Positions 40,909-52,391 of a DNA stretch of 64,000 nucleotides are shown here, in pieces; positions within the stretch are counted from its first letter, which is position 1, and every line of letters begins with the position of its first letter. The notes under the pieces were generated by a model. That model did not search any database. It was not told where the DNA came from and saw nothing but the letters and a program-made list of their open reading frames with translations. Made by a program: the position numbers and the translations under genes. Source of the stretch: Pseudomonas nitroreducens (lineage in GTDB: Bacteria; Pseudomonadota; Gammaproteobacteria; Pseudomonadales; Pseudomonadaceae); the NCBI RefSeq assembly GCF_014204515.1, contig NZ_JACHLI010000002.1, positions 370,484-434,483 on the forward strand. Direction: 5' to 3'.

Positions 40909-41144
40909 TATCGAGGCAACGCAGCGAAATGAACGCGAAGCCTAACCCGGTTGTCGCCTGGGGGGAAGGCACCTCGATTCCTACGACTGACCTGGAGCAA
41001 GTCTGTAAGGGCCCGTAGCGGCGACCTGCCGCTGCGGCAGGATGCCGCGACCAAGGGTCACTGTTACCTGCTGTTACCAATCGGTCATAATTCAGGGCTA
41101 TAACTGTCACACTGTGCCTGCTGTATCAGGCCCTGGAGTACGCC

Positions 41145-42158
<1,014 letters not shown>

Positions 42159-42181
42159 CCCCTCCGTCGATGAGAGTTGCG

Positions 42182-44386
42182 ATGAATACCGAAGGCATTA
42201 GCGAAACCGAAGTGATCGAAGCTGACACCGCCGCCGAAGTGACTGAAGTCCTGGTCGCCGAGATCGTCGAGCCCGCGCCGGCACCCGCCGAGCCGGCGGC
42301 GCCGGCGATCAACGTGGACGACAGTGCCCTCTACATTCATCGCGAGCTCTCGCAGCTGCAGTTCAACATCCGCGTGCTGGAGCAGGCGCTGGATGAGTCC
42401 TACCCGCTGCTGGAACGCCTGAAGTTCCTGCTGATCTTCTCCAGCAACCTCGACGAGTTCTTCGAGATCCGCGTCGCCGGCCTGAAGAAGCAGATCACCT
42501 TCGCCCGCGAACAGGCCGGCGCCGACGGCCTGCTGCCGCACCAGGCGCTGGCGCGCATCAGCGAGCAGGTGCACGAGCAGGTTGCCCGCCAGTACAGCAT
42601 CCTCAACGACATCCTGTTGCCGGAGCTGGCCAAGCACGACATCCGCTTCATCCGCCGCCGCTACTGGACGCCGAAGATCAAGGCCTGGGTCCGGCGCTTC
42701 TTCCGCGACGAGATCGCGCCGATCGTCACCCCGATCGGCCTCGACCCGACCCACCCGTTCCCGCTGCTGGTGAACAAGAGCCTGAACTTCATGGTCGAGC
42801 TCGAGGGCCTGGACGCCTTCGGGCGCGACTCCGGCCTGGCGATCATCCCGGCGCCGCGCTCGCTGCCGCGGATCATCCGCCTGCCCGAGGAAGTCGCCGG
42901 CGCCGGCGACAACTATGTGTTCCTCTCGTCGATGATCCACGCCCATGCCGATGATCTGTTCAACGGCATGAAGGTGAAGGGCTGCTACCAGTTCCGCCTG
43001 ACCCGTAACGCCGACCTCTCGGTGGACGCCGAAGATGTCGAGGACCTGGCCCGCGCGCTGCGCGGCGAGCTGTTCTCGCGGCGCTACGGCGACGCGGTGC
43101 GCCTGGAGGTGGTGGACACCTGCCCGACGCACCTGTCCAACTACCTGCTCAAGCAGTTCGGACTGTCCGAGACGGAGCTGTACCGCGTCAGTGGGCCGGT
43201 CAACCTGACCCGCCTGTTCAGCGTCACCGGGCTGGCCAGCCACCCGGAGCTGCAGTCGCCGCCGTTCACCCCGACGATCCCCAAGCTGCTGCAGAAGAAG
43301 GAAAACCTGTTCAACGTGCTGGGCAAGCTCGACGTGCTGCTGATGCACCCGTTCGAGTCCTTCACCCCGGTGATCGACCTGCTGCGCCAAGCCGCCAAGG
43401 ACCCCAGCGTGCTGGCGATCAAGCAGACGCTGTACCGCTCCGGCGCCAACTCCGAGATCGTCGACGCGCTGGTGGAAGCCGCGCGTAACGGCAAGGAAGT
43501 CACCGTGGTGATCGAGCTGCGGGCGCGCTTCGACGAAGAATCCAACCTGCAGCTGGCCAGCCGTCTGCAGCAGGCCGGCGCCGTGGTGATCTACGGCGTG
43601 GTGGGCTTCAAGACCCACGCCAAGATGCTGCTGATCCTCCGTCGCGAGGACGGCGAGCTGCGCCGCTACGCGCACCTGGGCACCGGCAACTACCACGCCG
43701 GCAACGCCCGCCTGTATACCGACTACAGCCTGCTGACCGCCGACGTGGCGCTCTGCGAGGACCTGCACAAGCTGTTCAACCAGCTGATCGGCATGGGCAA
43801 GACCCTGCGCATGAAGAAGCTCCTGCACGCGCCCTTCACCCTGAAGAAGAACCTGCTGGAGATGATCAACCGCGAGGCCGCCCAGGCCGCCGAGGGCAAG
43901 CCGGCGCACATCATGGCCAAGGTCAACTCGCTGACCGACGCCAAGGTCATCCGCGCGCTGTACAAGGCCAGCCAGGCCGGCGTGAAGATCGACCTGGTGG
44001 TGCGCGGCATGTGCTGTCTGCGCCCGGGCGTGCCGGGCGTGTCGCACAACATCCAGGTGCGTTCGATCATCGGCCGCTTCCTCGAGCACAGCAGGATCTA
44101 CTACTTCCTCAACGGCGGCGAGGAGAAGCTCTATCTCTCCAGCGCCGACTGGATGGAACGTAACCTCGACATGCGCGTGGAGACCTGCTTCCCGGTGGAG
44201 GGCAAGAAACTCGTGCTGCGGGTGAAGAAGGAGCTGGAGTCCTACCTGACCGACAACACCCAGGCCTGGGTGCTGCAGTCCGACGGCAGCTACGTGCGCC
44301 AGAGCCCCAGCGGCAACCAGAACGCCCGCAACGCCCAGGCGACCCTGCTGGAGCGCCTCTGCACGCCGGTGATCAGCGTTCGCTGA
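42182..44386 (+). CDS. ppk: Polyphosphate kinase 1
   Basis: 734 residues. It reversibly makes polyphosphate from ATP. PPK1 blocks are visible: N-terminal YIHRELSQLQFNIRVLEQA, NLDEFFEIRVAGLKKQ, the phospholipase-D-like region with KTHAKMLLILRRE (catalytic His in KTHAK), YAHLGTGNYH, and a second RSIIGRFLEHSRIYYF block. An Ala/Pro/Glu-rich N-terminal extension precedes the conserved core. I chose the ATG at 42182 with GAGAG upstream. It faces ppx, the enzyme that degrades polyphosphate; a terminator and REP pair lie between. Confidence 0.97.
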   Translation: MNTEGISETEVIEADTAAEVTEVLVAEIVEPAPAPAEPAAPAINVDDSALYIHRELSQLQFNIRVLEQALDESYPLLERLKFLLIFSSNLDEFFEIRVAGLKKQITFAREQAGADGLLPHQALARISEQVHEQVARQYSILNDILLPELAKHDIRFIRRRYWTPKIKAWVRRFFRDEIAPIVTPIGLDPTHPFPLLVNKSLNFMVELEGLDAFGRDSGLAIIPAPRSLPRIIRLPEEVAGAGDNYVFLSSMIHAHADDLFNGMKVKGCYQFRLTRNADLSVDAEDVEDLARALRGELFSRRYGDAVRLEVVDTCPTHLSNYLLKQFGLSETELYRVSGPVNLTRLFSVTGLASHPELQSPPFTPTIPKLLQKKENLFNVLGKLDVLLMHPFESFTPVIDLLRQAAKDPSVLAIKQTLYRSGANSEIVDALVEAARNGKEVTVVIELRARFDEESNLQLASRLQQAGAVVIYGVVGFKTHAKMLLILRREDGELRRYAHLGTGNYHAGNARLYTDYSLLTADVALCEDLHKLFNQLIGMGKTLRMKKLLHAPFTLKKNLLEMINREAAQAAEGKPAHIMAKVNSLTDAKVIRALYKASQAGVKIDLVVRGMCCLRPGVPGVSHNIQVRSIIGRFLEHSRIYYFLNGGEEKLYLSSADWMERNLDMRVETCFPVEGKKLVLRVKKELESYLTDNTQAWVLQSDGSYVRQSPSGNQNARNAQATLLERLCTPVISVR

Positions 44387-44406
44387 GCCAGCGTTGGCAT
44401 GATCGA

Positions 44407-44435
44407 AGCCCTGCCGTTCGCGGCAGGGCTTTTTT
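44407..44435 (+). terminator. Intrinsic terminator after ppk
   Basis: The stem AGCCCTGCC pairs with GGCAGGGCT and is followed by a six-T run. Confidence 0.9.
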
Positions 44436-44470
44436 CTGCGCGTCCGGCAAGTTGCGTGCAGGCTGGAAAT

Positions 44471-44548
44471 GATCGCGGACGGAGTCCGCTCCTACGCCCG
44501 GCACCCCGATGCCACCTGCTACTGTAGGAGCGGACTCCGTCCGCGATC
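44471..44548. repeat. REP pair, GGAC subtype
   Basis: Inverted copies of the core ATCGCGGACGGAGTCCGC lie between convergent ppk and ppx. Confidence 0.93.
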
Positions 44549-44613
44549 GGGTGGGGCCTAAAGAAAAAGGCCCCGGCGCTTGCGCGGCGGGGCCTTGTCG
44601 TTTCGGGGGGCGA

Positions 44614-46116
44614 TCAGCTCACGCTGAGCGAGTAACCCACGCGCTTGATCCACTCGGCTTCCTGCTCGAAGTCCGCCTGGGTCAGCGGGTTGGCTTCCAG
44701 CCAGCCCTTGGGGAAGCTGACGTTGAGCGCCTTGCCGGAGGCCTTGAGGGCTACGGCCGGCATCTCCTGGGTGCCACGGATGTGGTGGAAGAGGATGGCG
44801 AAGCGCAGCACGATGCACAGGCGGATCAGCTTGTCGCCCTCGTCGCCCAGCTCGTTGAACTTGTCCGCCGGAATGTTGCGGCGATGGCCACGCACCAGCA
44901 GGGCCAGGGTCAGCTGGTCGACGCGGGAGAAACCGGCCAGGTCCGAGTGCTCCAGCAGGTAGGCGCCGTGCTTGTGGTAGTGGTAGTGGGCGATGTCCAG
45001 GCCCAGCTCGTGGACGCGCGCGGCCCACATCAGCAGTTCGCGGTGGCCGTCGTCGGTCAGGTCCCAGGCCTTGGCGACCTGATCCAGGGATTCCAGCGCC
45101 TTGGTCTCTACCCGCGCCGCCTGTTCCGGATCGACGTGGTAGCGCTCCATCAGCGCGCTGATGGTGCGTTCGCGGACGTCCTCGTGGTGGTGGCGGCCGA
45201 GCAGGTCGTAGAGCACGCCCTCGCGCAGGGCGCCTTCGGAGTGGGTCATGCGGGTCAGTTCGAGGGCATCGAACAGCGCCTCGAGGATCGCCATGCCGGC
45301 CGGGAAGATCGGCCGGCGATCGGGCTTGATGCCGTCGATGTCGAGCTTGTCGACCTCGCCCAGCTTGAACATCTTGCGCTTGAGCCAGGCCAGGCCTTCC
45401 GGATTGATCTCGCCATTGCCGTGACCGCCGGCCTGGATCGCCAGGCAGATCGCGCGGATGGTGCCGGAGGCGCCGACGGCCTCGTCCCAGCCCAGGCGGC
45501 GCAGGCTGTTCTCGATGCTCATCAGTTCCAGGCGCGCCGAGGTGTAGGCCTGGGCGTAGCGTGCCGGGGTGATCTTGCCGTCCTTGAAATAGCGCTGGGT
45601 GAAGCTCACGCAGCCCATCTGCAGGCTCTCGCGCAGCTGCGATTCGAACTGCTGGCCGATGATGAATTCGGTGCTGCCGCCGCCGATGTCGACCACCAGG
45701 CGCTTGCCGGGGTTGTCCGGCAGGGTGTGCGAGACGCCCAGGTAGATCAGGCGCGCTTCCTCGCGGCCGGAGATGACCTCCACCGGGTGGCCGAGGATCT
45801 GGTCGGCGACACGGATGAAATCGCCGCGGTTGCGTGCCTCGCGCAGGGCGTTGGTGCCGACCACGCGGACCGAGCCGGGCGGCATGCCGCTGATGAACTG
45901 GGCGAACTGCTTCAGGCAGTCGTAGCCGCGCTGCATGGATTCTTCGGTGAGCAGGCGGTCCTCGCCGATGCCGGCGGCCAGCTGGACCTTCTCGCCCATG
46001 CGTTCGAGGATGCGGATCTCGCCGTGATCGGCCTTCGCCAGGACCATGTGGAAACTGTTCGAGCCAAGGTCAATGGCCGCGATCATCGGGAAGGTCTTGG
46101 CAGGGGTATGAGGCAT
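44614..46116 (-). CDS. ppx: Exopolyphosphatase
   Basis: 500 residues, Ppx/GppA family. It removes terminal phosphates from polyphosphate. The ASKHA-fold phosphate motifs are AAIDLGSNSFHMV at the N-terminus and VVDIGGGSTEF, and RVVGTNALREARN is characteristic. The C-terminal HD-like helical domain includes LGLDIAHYHYHKHGAYLL. I chose ATG 46116; an internal Met before IAAIDLG is possible and the ribosome-binding site is weak. It faces ppk and diverges from trxA. Confidence 0.94.
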   Translation of the reverse strand: MPHTPAKTFPMIAAIDLGSNSFHMVLAKADHGEIRILERMGEKVQLAAGIGEDRLLTEESMQRGYDCLKQFAQFISGMPPGSVRVVGTNALREARNRGDFIRVADQILGHPVEVISGREEARLIYLGVSHTLPDNPGKRLVVDIGGGSTEFIIGQQFESQLRESLQMGCVSFTQRYFKDGKITPARYAQAYTSARLELMSIENSLRRLGWDEAVGASGTIRAICLAIQAGGHGNGEINPEGLAWLKRKMFKLGEVDKLDIDGIKPDRRPIFPAGMAILEALFDALELTRMTHSEGALREGVLYDLLGRHHHEDVRERTISALMERYHVDPEQAARVETKALESLDQVAKAWDLTDDGHRELLMWAARVHELGLDIAHYHYHKHGAYLLEHSDLAGFSRVDQLTLALLVRGHRRNIPADKFNELGDEGDKLIRLCIVLRFAILFHHIRGTQEMPAVALKASGKALNVSFPKGWLEANPLTQADFEQEAEWIKRVGYSLSVS

Positions 46117-46306
46117 AGGGGGAGGTCCGGACAAATACGGGAGACATCCTGCCATTTTAGGCAGGTGGTGCCAATGAAGGGGTTGTCACCGATCAGAAGT
46201 CACCGCGGCAGCGATAGATACACTCAATCGGCTGCGCCTTTCGGTGTGGGCCGAGGCGGGATATGATGGCGGACACTTTTTCGCATCCGATTGACGGAGA
46301 GAATAC

Positions 46307-46633
46307 ATGAGCGAACATATCGTCAATGTTACCGATGCCAGCTTCGAGCAGGACGTACTGAAGTCCGATAGTCCCGTGCTGGTCGACTACTGGGCCGAAT
46401 GGTGCGGCCCGTGCAAGATGATCGCCCCGGTACTCGACGAGATCGCCAAGGACTATCAGGGCAAGCTGAAAGTCTGCAAGCTGAACATCGACGAGAACCA
46501 GGACACCCCGCCGAAGTACGGCGTACGTGGCATTCCGACCCTGATGCTGTTCAAGGGCGGCAACGTCGAAGCGACCAAGGTCGGCGCACTGTCCAAGTCG
46601 CAGCTGGCTGCCTTCCTCGACAGCAACATCTAA
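46307..46633 (+). CDS. trxA: Thioredoxin 1
   Basis: 108 residues, the classic TrxA length. The redox motif Trp-Cys-Gly-Pro-Cys-Lys is intact in DYWAEWCGPCKMIAP, and the cis-Pro is in GIPTLMLF. It reduces protein disulfides in the cytoplasm. The ATG at 46307 follows ACGGAGAG. A terminator follows 15 bp after the stop; rho is downstream, as in many proteobacteria. Confidence 0.97.
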   Translation: MSEHIVNVTDASFEQDVLKSDSPVLVDYWAEWCGPCKMIAPVLDEIAKDYQGKLKVCKLNIDENQDTPPKYGVRGIPTLMLFKGGNVEATKVGALSKSQLAAFLDSNI

Positions 46634-46647
46634 GTCGAGAAGTCCTG

Positions 46648-46676
46648 AAAAGCCCCGCCAATGCGCGGGGTTTTTT
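46648..46676 (+). terminator. Intrinsic terminator after trxA
   Basis: The hairpin AAAAGCCCCGC/GCGGGG is followed by TTTTTT. Confidence 0.88.
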
Positions 46677-46871
46677 CGTTATTGCCCCTAGACGCTCTGA
46701 AACTCGGGTGTTAAATTCGGGCGCACAACGATTGTTTCGTTGTCCCCTGCAAGCCGTCGCCGACGCACTTCCCATTCGAATTCCAAGCGATCCTGTCCGT
46801 CATCTACGGCGCGGCTCTTCAAGCATCACGCTTGTTCCCTTTTCCCCTTTCAGCGTATTTACGTCCCTTCT
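46677..46871 (+). promoter_or_regulatory. rho leader region
   Basis: The 195-bp upstream region of rho is C-rich and T-rich on the sense strand (46741-46870), poor in G, with little structure. This is the composition of a Rho utilisation site and fits the known autoregulation of rho through its leader. No peptide-coding frame here is convincing. Confidence 0.5.
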
Positions 46872-48133
<1,262 letters not shown>

Positions 48134-48134
<1 letters not shown>

Positions 48135-48248
48135 GAGTCGCCGGCAAATCTGTTCTGGCGTTGTTGCCTGGCCCCTGCCGTACACGAAGTACTGTCTGAG
48201 GCCAGGCGTCTAGCCAGAACCGCTTCGCTCAGATTTGTCAGCGACTCT
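48134..48248. repeat. 115-bp imperfect palindrome abutting the rho stop codon
   Basis: The outer arms are 48134-48152 and 48230-48248 and match 17 of 19 positions. Inner arms follow: GTTCTGGC/GCCAGAAC and GCCTGGCC/GGCCAGGC. The RNA could fold as one long stem directly after the rho coding region. It is not a REP element and has no T-run. Confidence 0.9.
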
Positions 48249-48355
48249 GCGCGCTTCTGCAATGCCACGAGGCCGGGGAAACCCGGCCTTCGTGTTTCTG
48301 CCCGGCGCGGATAGGCGGTAGACTGTCGCATCATCCTGCCGCCATCGAGATCCTC

Positions 48356-49822
48356 ATGCAGTATCGCGACCTGCGCGAGTTCATCGCTGCCCTGGAGCAG
48401 CGCGGACAGCTCAAGCGCATCCAGGCGCCGGTATCCCCGGTGCTGGAAATGACCGAGGTGTGCGACCGCACCCTGCGCGCCAAGGGCCCGGCCCTGCTGT
48501 TCGAAAAGCCCACCGGCTTCGACATGCCCGTACTCGGCAACCTGTTCGGTACGCCCGAGCGCGTGGCCTTAGGGATGGGCGCGGAAGACGTCTCCGAACT
48601 GCGCGAGATCGGCAAGCTGCTGGCCTTCCTCAAGGAGCCGGAGCCGCCCAAGGGGCTGAAGGACGCCTGGTCGAAGCTGCCGATCTTCAAGAAGGTCATC
48701 AACATGGCGCCCAAGGTCCTCAAGGACGCGCCGTGCCAGGAAGTGATCGAGGAGGGCGACGACGTCGACCTGTCGAAGCTGCCGGTGCAGACCTGCTGGC
48801 CCGGCGACGTCGCGCCGCTGATCACCTGGGGCCTGACGGTCACCCGCGGGCCGAACAAGGAACGGCAGAACCTGGGCATCTACCGCCAGCAGGTGATCGG
48901 CCGCAACAAGGTCATCATGCGCTGGCTCAGCCACCGTGGCGGCGCGCTGGACTTCCGCGAGTGGTGCCAGAAGCATCCTGGCCAGCCCTATCCGGTGGCC
49001 GTGGCCCTCGGTGCGGACCCGGCGACCATCCTCGGCGCCGTCACCCCGGTGCCGGACAGCCTCTCCGAGTACGCCTTCGCCGGCCTGCTGCGCGGGCACA
49101 AGACCGAGCTGGTCAAGTGCATCGGCAATGACCTGCAGGTGCCGGCCAGCGCCGAGATCGTCCTCGAAGGGGTGATCCATCCTGGCGAGATGGCCGATGA
49201 AGGCCCGTATGGCGACCACACCGGCTACTACAACGAGGTGGACCGCTTCCCGGTGTTCACCGTCGAGCGCATCACCCGCCGGCAGAAACCGATCTACCAC
49301 AGCACCTACACCGGCCGCCCGCCGGATGAGCCGGCGATCCTCGGCGTGGCGCTGAACGAAGTGTTCGTGCCGATCCTGCAGAAGCAGTTCCCCGAGATCA
49401 CCGACTTCTACCTGCCGCCCGAAGGCTGCTCGTACCGCATGGCGGTGGTGACCATGAAGAAGCAGTACCCCGGCCACGCCAAGCGCGTGATGCTCGGTGT
49501 CTGGTCGTTCCTGCGACAGTTCATGTACACCAAGTTCGTTATCGTCACCGACGACGACATCAACGCCCGCGACTGGAACGACGTGATCTGGGCCATCACC
49601 ACGCGCATGGACCCCAAGCGCGACACGGTGATGATCGACAACACGCCGATCGACTACCTGGACTTCGCCTCGCCGATCTCCGGCCTGGGCTCGAAGATGG
49701 GCCTGGACGCCACCCACAAGTGGCCGGGCGAGACCAGCCGCGAATGGGGCCGGGTGATCGAGAAGGACCCGGCGGTGACCCGCCGCGTCGACGAAATCTG
49801 GGCGAGCCTGGGTATCGATTGA
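48356..49822 (+). CDS. ubiD: UbiD-family 4-hydroxy-3-polyprenylbenzoate decarboxylase
   Basis: 488 residues, the normal UbiD length. It removes the carboxyl group in ubiquinone synthesis using prenylated FMN made by UbiX. Blocks visible include the N-terminal MQYRDLREFIAALEQ, the metal/prenyl-FMN binding region NLGIYRQQVIGRNKVIMRW, EIVLEGVIHPGEMADEGPYGDHTGYYN with the catalytic E-rich segment, and VDDDINARDWNDVIWA. It is separated from rho by the palindrome and from the next gene by another repeat. Confidence 0.95.
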   Translation: MQYRDLREFIAALEQRGQLKRIQAPVSPVLEMTEVCDRTLRAKGPALLFEKPTGFDMPVLGNLFGTPERVALGMGAEDVSELREIGKLLAFLKEPEPPKGLKDAWSKLPIFKKVINMAPKVLKDAPCQEVIEEGDDVDLSKLPVQTCWPGDVAPLITWGLTVTRGPNKERQNLGIYRQQVIGRNKVIMRWLSHRGGALDFREWCQKHPGQPYPVAVALGADPATILGAVTPVPDSLSEYAFAGLLRGHKTELVKCIGNDLQVPASAEIVLEGVIHPGEMADEGPYGDHTGYYNEVDRFPVFTVERITRRQKPIYHSTYTGRPPDEPAILGVALNEVFVPILQKQFPEITDFYLPPEGCSYRMAVVTMKKQYPGHAKRVMLGVWSFLRQFMYTKFVIVTDDDINARDWNDVIWAITTRMDPKRDTVMIDNTPIDYLDFASPISGLGSKMGLDATHKWPGETSREWGRVIEKDPAVTRRVDEIWASLGID

Positions 49823-49876
49823 TGTGCCAGGCGATCTCGCAAGAGTGAGCTGACTATCGAGTGGGCAGATCAAAAG

Positions 49877-49997
49877 CCCCTCACCCTGACCCTCTCCCGC
49901 AAGCGGGAGAGGGGACCGTCCGGTGCCGGCTGAAGCCATGGTGTCAGCCGGCGCGGAATACCCCCTCTCCCTGAGGGAGAGGGTTGGGGTGAGGGGT
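49877..49997. repeat. Long inverted repeat, CCCTCTCCC family
   Basis: The left arm CCCCTCACCCTGACCCTCTC and the right arm GAGAGGGTTGGGGTGAGGGG pair across about 80 bp. Each arm also holds its own hairpin (TCTCCCGCAAGCGGGAGA and TCTCCCTGAGGGAGA). The type is a common dispersed palindrome in Pseudomonas and Xanthomonas as I remember it. Confidence 0.88.
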
Positions 49998-50066
49998 GGA
50001 AGTGCAGGCACGGAGTATCGGGAAGAGCCAGTTGCTCCTGCAAAATCAAAAGAACGAGAACAGCGC

Positions 50067-51035
50067 TTGAAAGTGACCTTGCAACCCTCCGGCGCCCAGC
50101 TCGAGCTGCAGCCCGGGGAACGTATCCTCGATGGTGCGCGGCGCCTGGGCTACGACTGCCCGCAGAGCTGCCGCAACGGCAACTGCCATATCTGCGCGGC
50201 GCTGCTGGTGGAAGGCCGCGTGCGCCAGAACGGCGAGGTGCGCGACCACGGTGAGCTCTTCACCTGCCTGGCCGAGCCGCTGGAAGACTGCGTGCTGCAC
50301 TGGGACGGCGTGCTCGCCCCCGGCGAGCTGCCGGTGCGCAAGCTGTCCTGCCAGCTGACCCTCTGCGAGCCGGTGGGCGGCGACGTCTGGCGCGTGCGCC
50401 TGCGCGCGCCGGCCGGCAAGCCGCCGCGCTACCACGCTGGCCAGTACGTGCTGATCGAGCGCGAAGGCAGCGACCCGGCGGCCTTCTCCCTGGCCTCTGC
50501 GCCGCAGGAAGGGCGTGACCTGGAGCTGCACATCCTGGCCCGCGAGAACAGCGCCATCGACCTGCTGGCGCAGCTGCAGCGCGACAAATTCGCCCGCGTG
50601 CAGATGCCCTTCGGCGATGCGCACCTGGCCGACCTGCCGGACGGCCCGCTGGTGCTGATCGCCGCTGGCACCGGCATGGCGCAGATGCACAGCCTGATCG
50701 AATTCTGCCGCGCCACCGGCTTCGCCCACCCGGTACACCTGTACTGGGGCGTGCGCCGCCCGGAAGACTTCTACGAGCTGCCGCACTGGGAGCAGTGGGA
50801 AAGCGTGCCCAACCTGCATCTGCACCAGATCGTCAGCGACCTGTGCGGCTGGCAGGGGCGCTGCGGCCTGCTGCATGAGGCGGTGTGCGAGGACTTCGCC
50901 GAACTGTCCGGGCTGCGCGTCTACGCCAGCGGTTCGCCGGCGATGGTCTACGGCACCCTGGATGCGCTGGTGGCGGCGGGGATGGACCCGCATCAGATGC
51001 GGGCCGACGTGTTCGCCTACGCTCCACGCGGATGA
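50067..51035 (+). CDS. Ferredoxin-NAD(P)H reductase-like iron-sulfur flavoprotein (CDP-6-deoxyglucoseen reductase type)
   Basis: 322 residues if started at TTG 50067. The N-terminal plant-type 2Fe-2S ferredoxin domain has cysteines at 35, 40, 43 and 67 (CRNGNCHIC ... FTC). It is followed by an FAD domain (YHAGQYVLIE, AFSLASAP) and an NAD(P)-binding domain (LVLIAAGTGMAQMHSLIE, YASGSPAMVYG). This order matches electron-transfer subunits of the RfbI/oxygenase-reductase type. An upstream in-frame start would place a palindromic repeat in the coding region and is rejected. It may supply electrons to UbiD/UbiX-linked or other oxygenases. Confidence 0.82.
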   Translation: MKVTLQPSGAQLELQPGERILDGARRLGYDCPQSCRNGNCHICAALLVEGRVRQNGEVRDHGELFTCLAEPLEDCVLHWDGVLAPGELPVRKLSCQLTLCEPVGGDVWRVRLRAPAGKPPRYHAGQYVLIEREGSDPAAFSLASAPQEGRDLELHILARENSAIDLLAQLQRDKFARVQMPFGDAHLADLPDGPLVLIAAGTGMAQMHSLIEFCRATGFAHPVHLYWGVRRPEDFYELPHWEQWESVPNLHLHQIVSDLCGWQGRCGLLHEAVCEDFAELSGLRVYASGSPAMVYGTLDALVAAGMDPHQMRADVFAYAPRG

Positions 51036-51064
51036 TTCAATCCGAGCGGTGCCGGTGAAGACCT

Positions 51065-51150
51065 ACGTAGGATGGGTGGAGCGCAGCGATACCCATGCTG
51101 TCGGTGCGCGAGAAGCGATGGGTATCGCTGCGCTCCACGCCATCCTACGT
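51065..51150. repeat. Long hairpin repeat, TAGGATGGGTGGAGCGCAGC family
   Basis: The arms ACGTAGGATGGGTGGAGCGC and its complement (51120-51150 region) pair almost perfectly over about 30 bp around a loop. It is a third, unrelated palindrome family within this 3-kb stretch. Confidence 0.9.
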
Positions 51151-51236
51151 TCGCAGGCAAGCGAGTGGGGTAGACATAGAATCTCCTACTGTCCTACGCC
51201 GCTTTGGGCTCCCGCATAGCCACGTGACCCACGCGG

Positions 51237-52139
51237 TCAGGCAGATTGGCCGCTGGAAAACTCTTCCTGCAACGCCGCCCGAATCCAGTCCTCGAACCAG
51301 GCCACATCGGCGCTCACCGCGCCGGTGGGGAGCAGCAGCTGGTAGCTCTCCAAGGGCACTTCCTCGGGCAGCGGCCGCACCAGGGTGCCGGCGGCCAGCT
51401 GGTGCTTCACCAGCACCAGGTTGGCCAGGGCGATGCCATGGCCTGCTTCGGCCATGGACAGTGCGTGGTCGTTGCTGACGTAGAGCACGTCGGAACTCAC
51501 CCGCAGGTCCAGGCCGATGGTGGACAGCCAGAGGTTCCACCATTCACCGTCGTCGACGTGGATCAGCTTGTGCCGGGCCAGTTCGTTCACGCTGGTCAGC
51601 GGGCCGTGCTCTTCGAGGTAGGAGGGTGAGCAGACGGGGAACACCGCCGGCCTCACCAGGGTGCTGTGGCACTGCGGATAGACGCCGGGAAGTCCGTAGA
51701 CGATCCCAAGATCGGCGCTTTTGCCATTCACTTCGGTGAAAGTCGGGTTCGGCTCCACCGCCACCTTCAGGCCGGGGCGCTGCTGGCGCAGGGTTTCCAG
51801 GCGCGGCATCAGCCAGCGCTTGGCGAAGGCCGGCACCACCAGGATCTTCAGCCAGCGCGCGGTGCCGCCGGGGGCCAGCTCGTGGCCTGCGTCGGCGATC
51901 TGCTGCAGGGCTGTGGATATCTTCGCGTAGTAGCGCTGCCCGGCTGGCGTCAGGCTCACCCCGCGCGGGGTGCGCTCGAACAGCTGCACGCCCAGCCAGT
52001 CTTCCAGCAGCTTCACGTGACGGCCAATGGCCGGCTGCGTCACATGCAGGTCCTTCGAGGCGGCGACATAGCTGCCCAGCCGGGCGGCGGCCTCGAAGGC
52101 GCGGACGGCATTGAGCGGCGGAAGACGCTGGATCGACAT
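51237..52139 (-). CDS. LysR-type transcriptional regulator (GcvA-like)
   Basis: 300 residues. The N-terminal winged helix-turn-helix (LPPLNAVRAFEAAARLGSYVAASKDLHVTQPAIGRHVKLLEDWLG) is typical of LysR regulators, and the C-terminal ligand-binding domain starts near residue 90. It is divergently oriented to the ABC transporter-amidase-matAB cluster with a 252-bp AT-rich spacer, the usual arrangement for a pathway-specific LysR activator. A malonate-like or amide inducer is inferred only from context. Confidence 0.9.
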   Translation of the reverse strand: MSIQRLPPLNAVRAFEAAARLGSYVAASKDLHVTQPAIGRHVKLLEDWLGVQLFERTPRGVSLTPAGQRYYAKISTALQQIADAGHELAPGGTARWLKILVVPAFAKRWLMPRLETLRQQRPGLKVAVEPNPTFTEVNGKSADLGIVYGLPGVYPQCHSTLVRPAVFPVCSPSYLEEHGPLTSVNELARHKLIHVDDGEWWNLWLSTIGLDLRVSSDVLYVSNDHALSMAEAGHGIALANLVLVKHQLAAGTLVRPLPEEVPLESYQLLLPTGAVSADVAWFEDWIRAALQEEFSSGQSA

Positions 52140-52391
52140 GGTGTGGCCTCGTGGCGAACGCTCGTGTACCGAGCTGTTAGATTTTTAGCTGTTACTTTTT
52201 TTAATATCGAATGTAAGAAAATTGAGCTTTCCGCTCAACCACCTTTCTTCGAATATCCGCTTCAACAACACCACAACTTGGGCCTGACCCAAGGCCAGCG
52301 CTGCGATCCAGCGTCTCTAGTCCTGCCAGAACAACTACAAGATCCCCCGACCGCCTGCTGGTGGCGGAAGGGAAGGTACGGAGGTTTCACC
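52140..52391. promoter_or_regulatory. Divergent regulatory region with a direct repeat
   Basis: A markedly AT-rich stretch (about 52172-52230) within GC-rich surroundings. It contains AGCTGTTA at 52172-52179 and again at 52187-52194, a 15-bp period, next to a run of T. This is a candidate LysR or other activator site and promoter for both directions. The ribosome-binding site GGAGG for the ATPase gene is at its end. Confidence 0.5.

Noticed and set aside
49923..50066. N-terminal extension of the ferredoxin-type reductase
   Set aside because: It would translate a dispersed palindromic repeat; the ferredoxin domain begins at 50067.
51666..52391. Upstream extension of the ATPase frame
   Set aside because: It runs antisense through the LysR gene; the GGAGG site and family alignment place the start at 52392.
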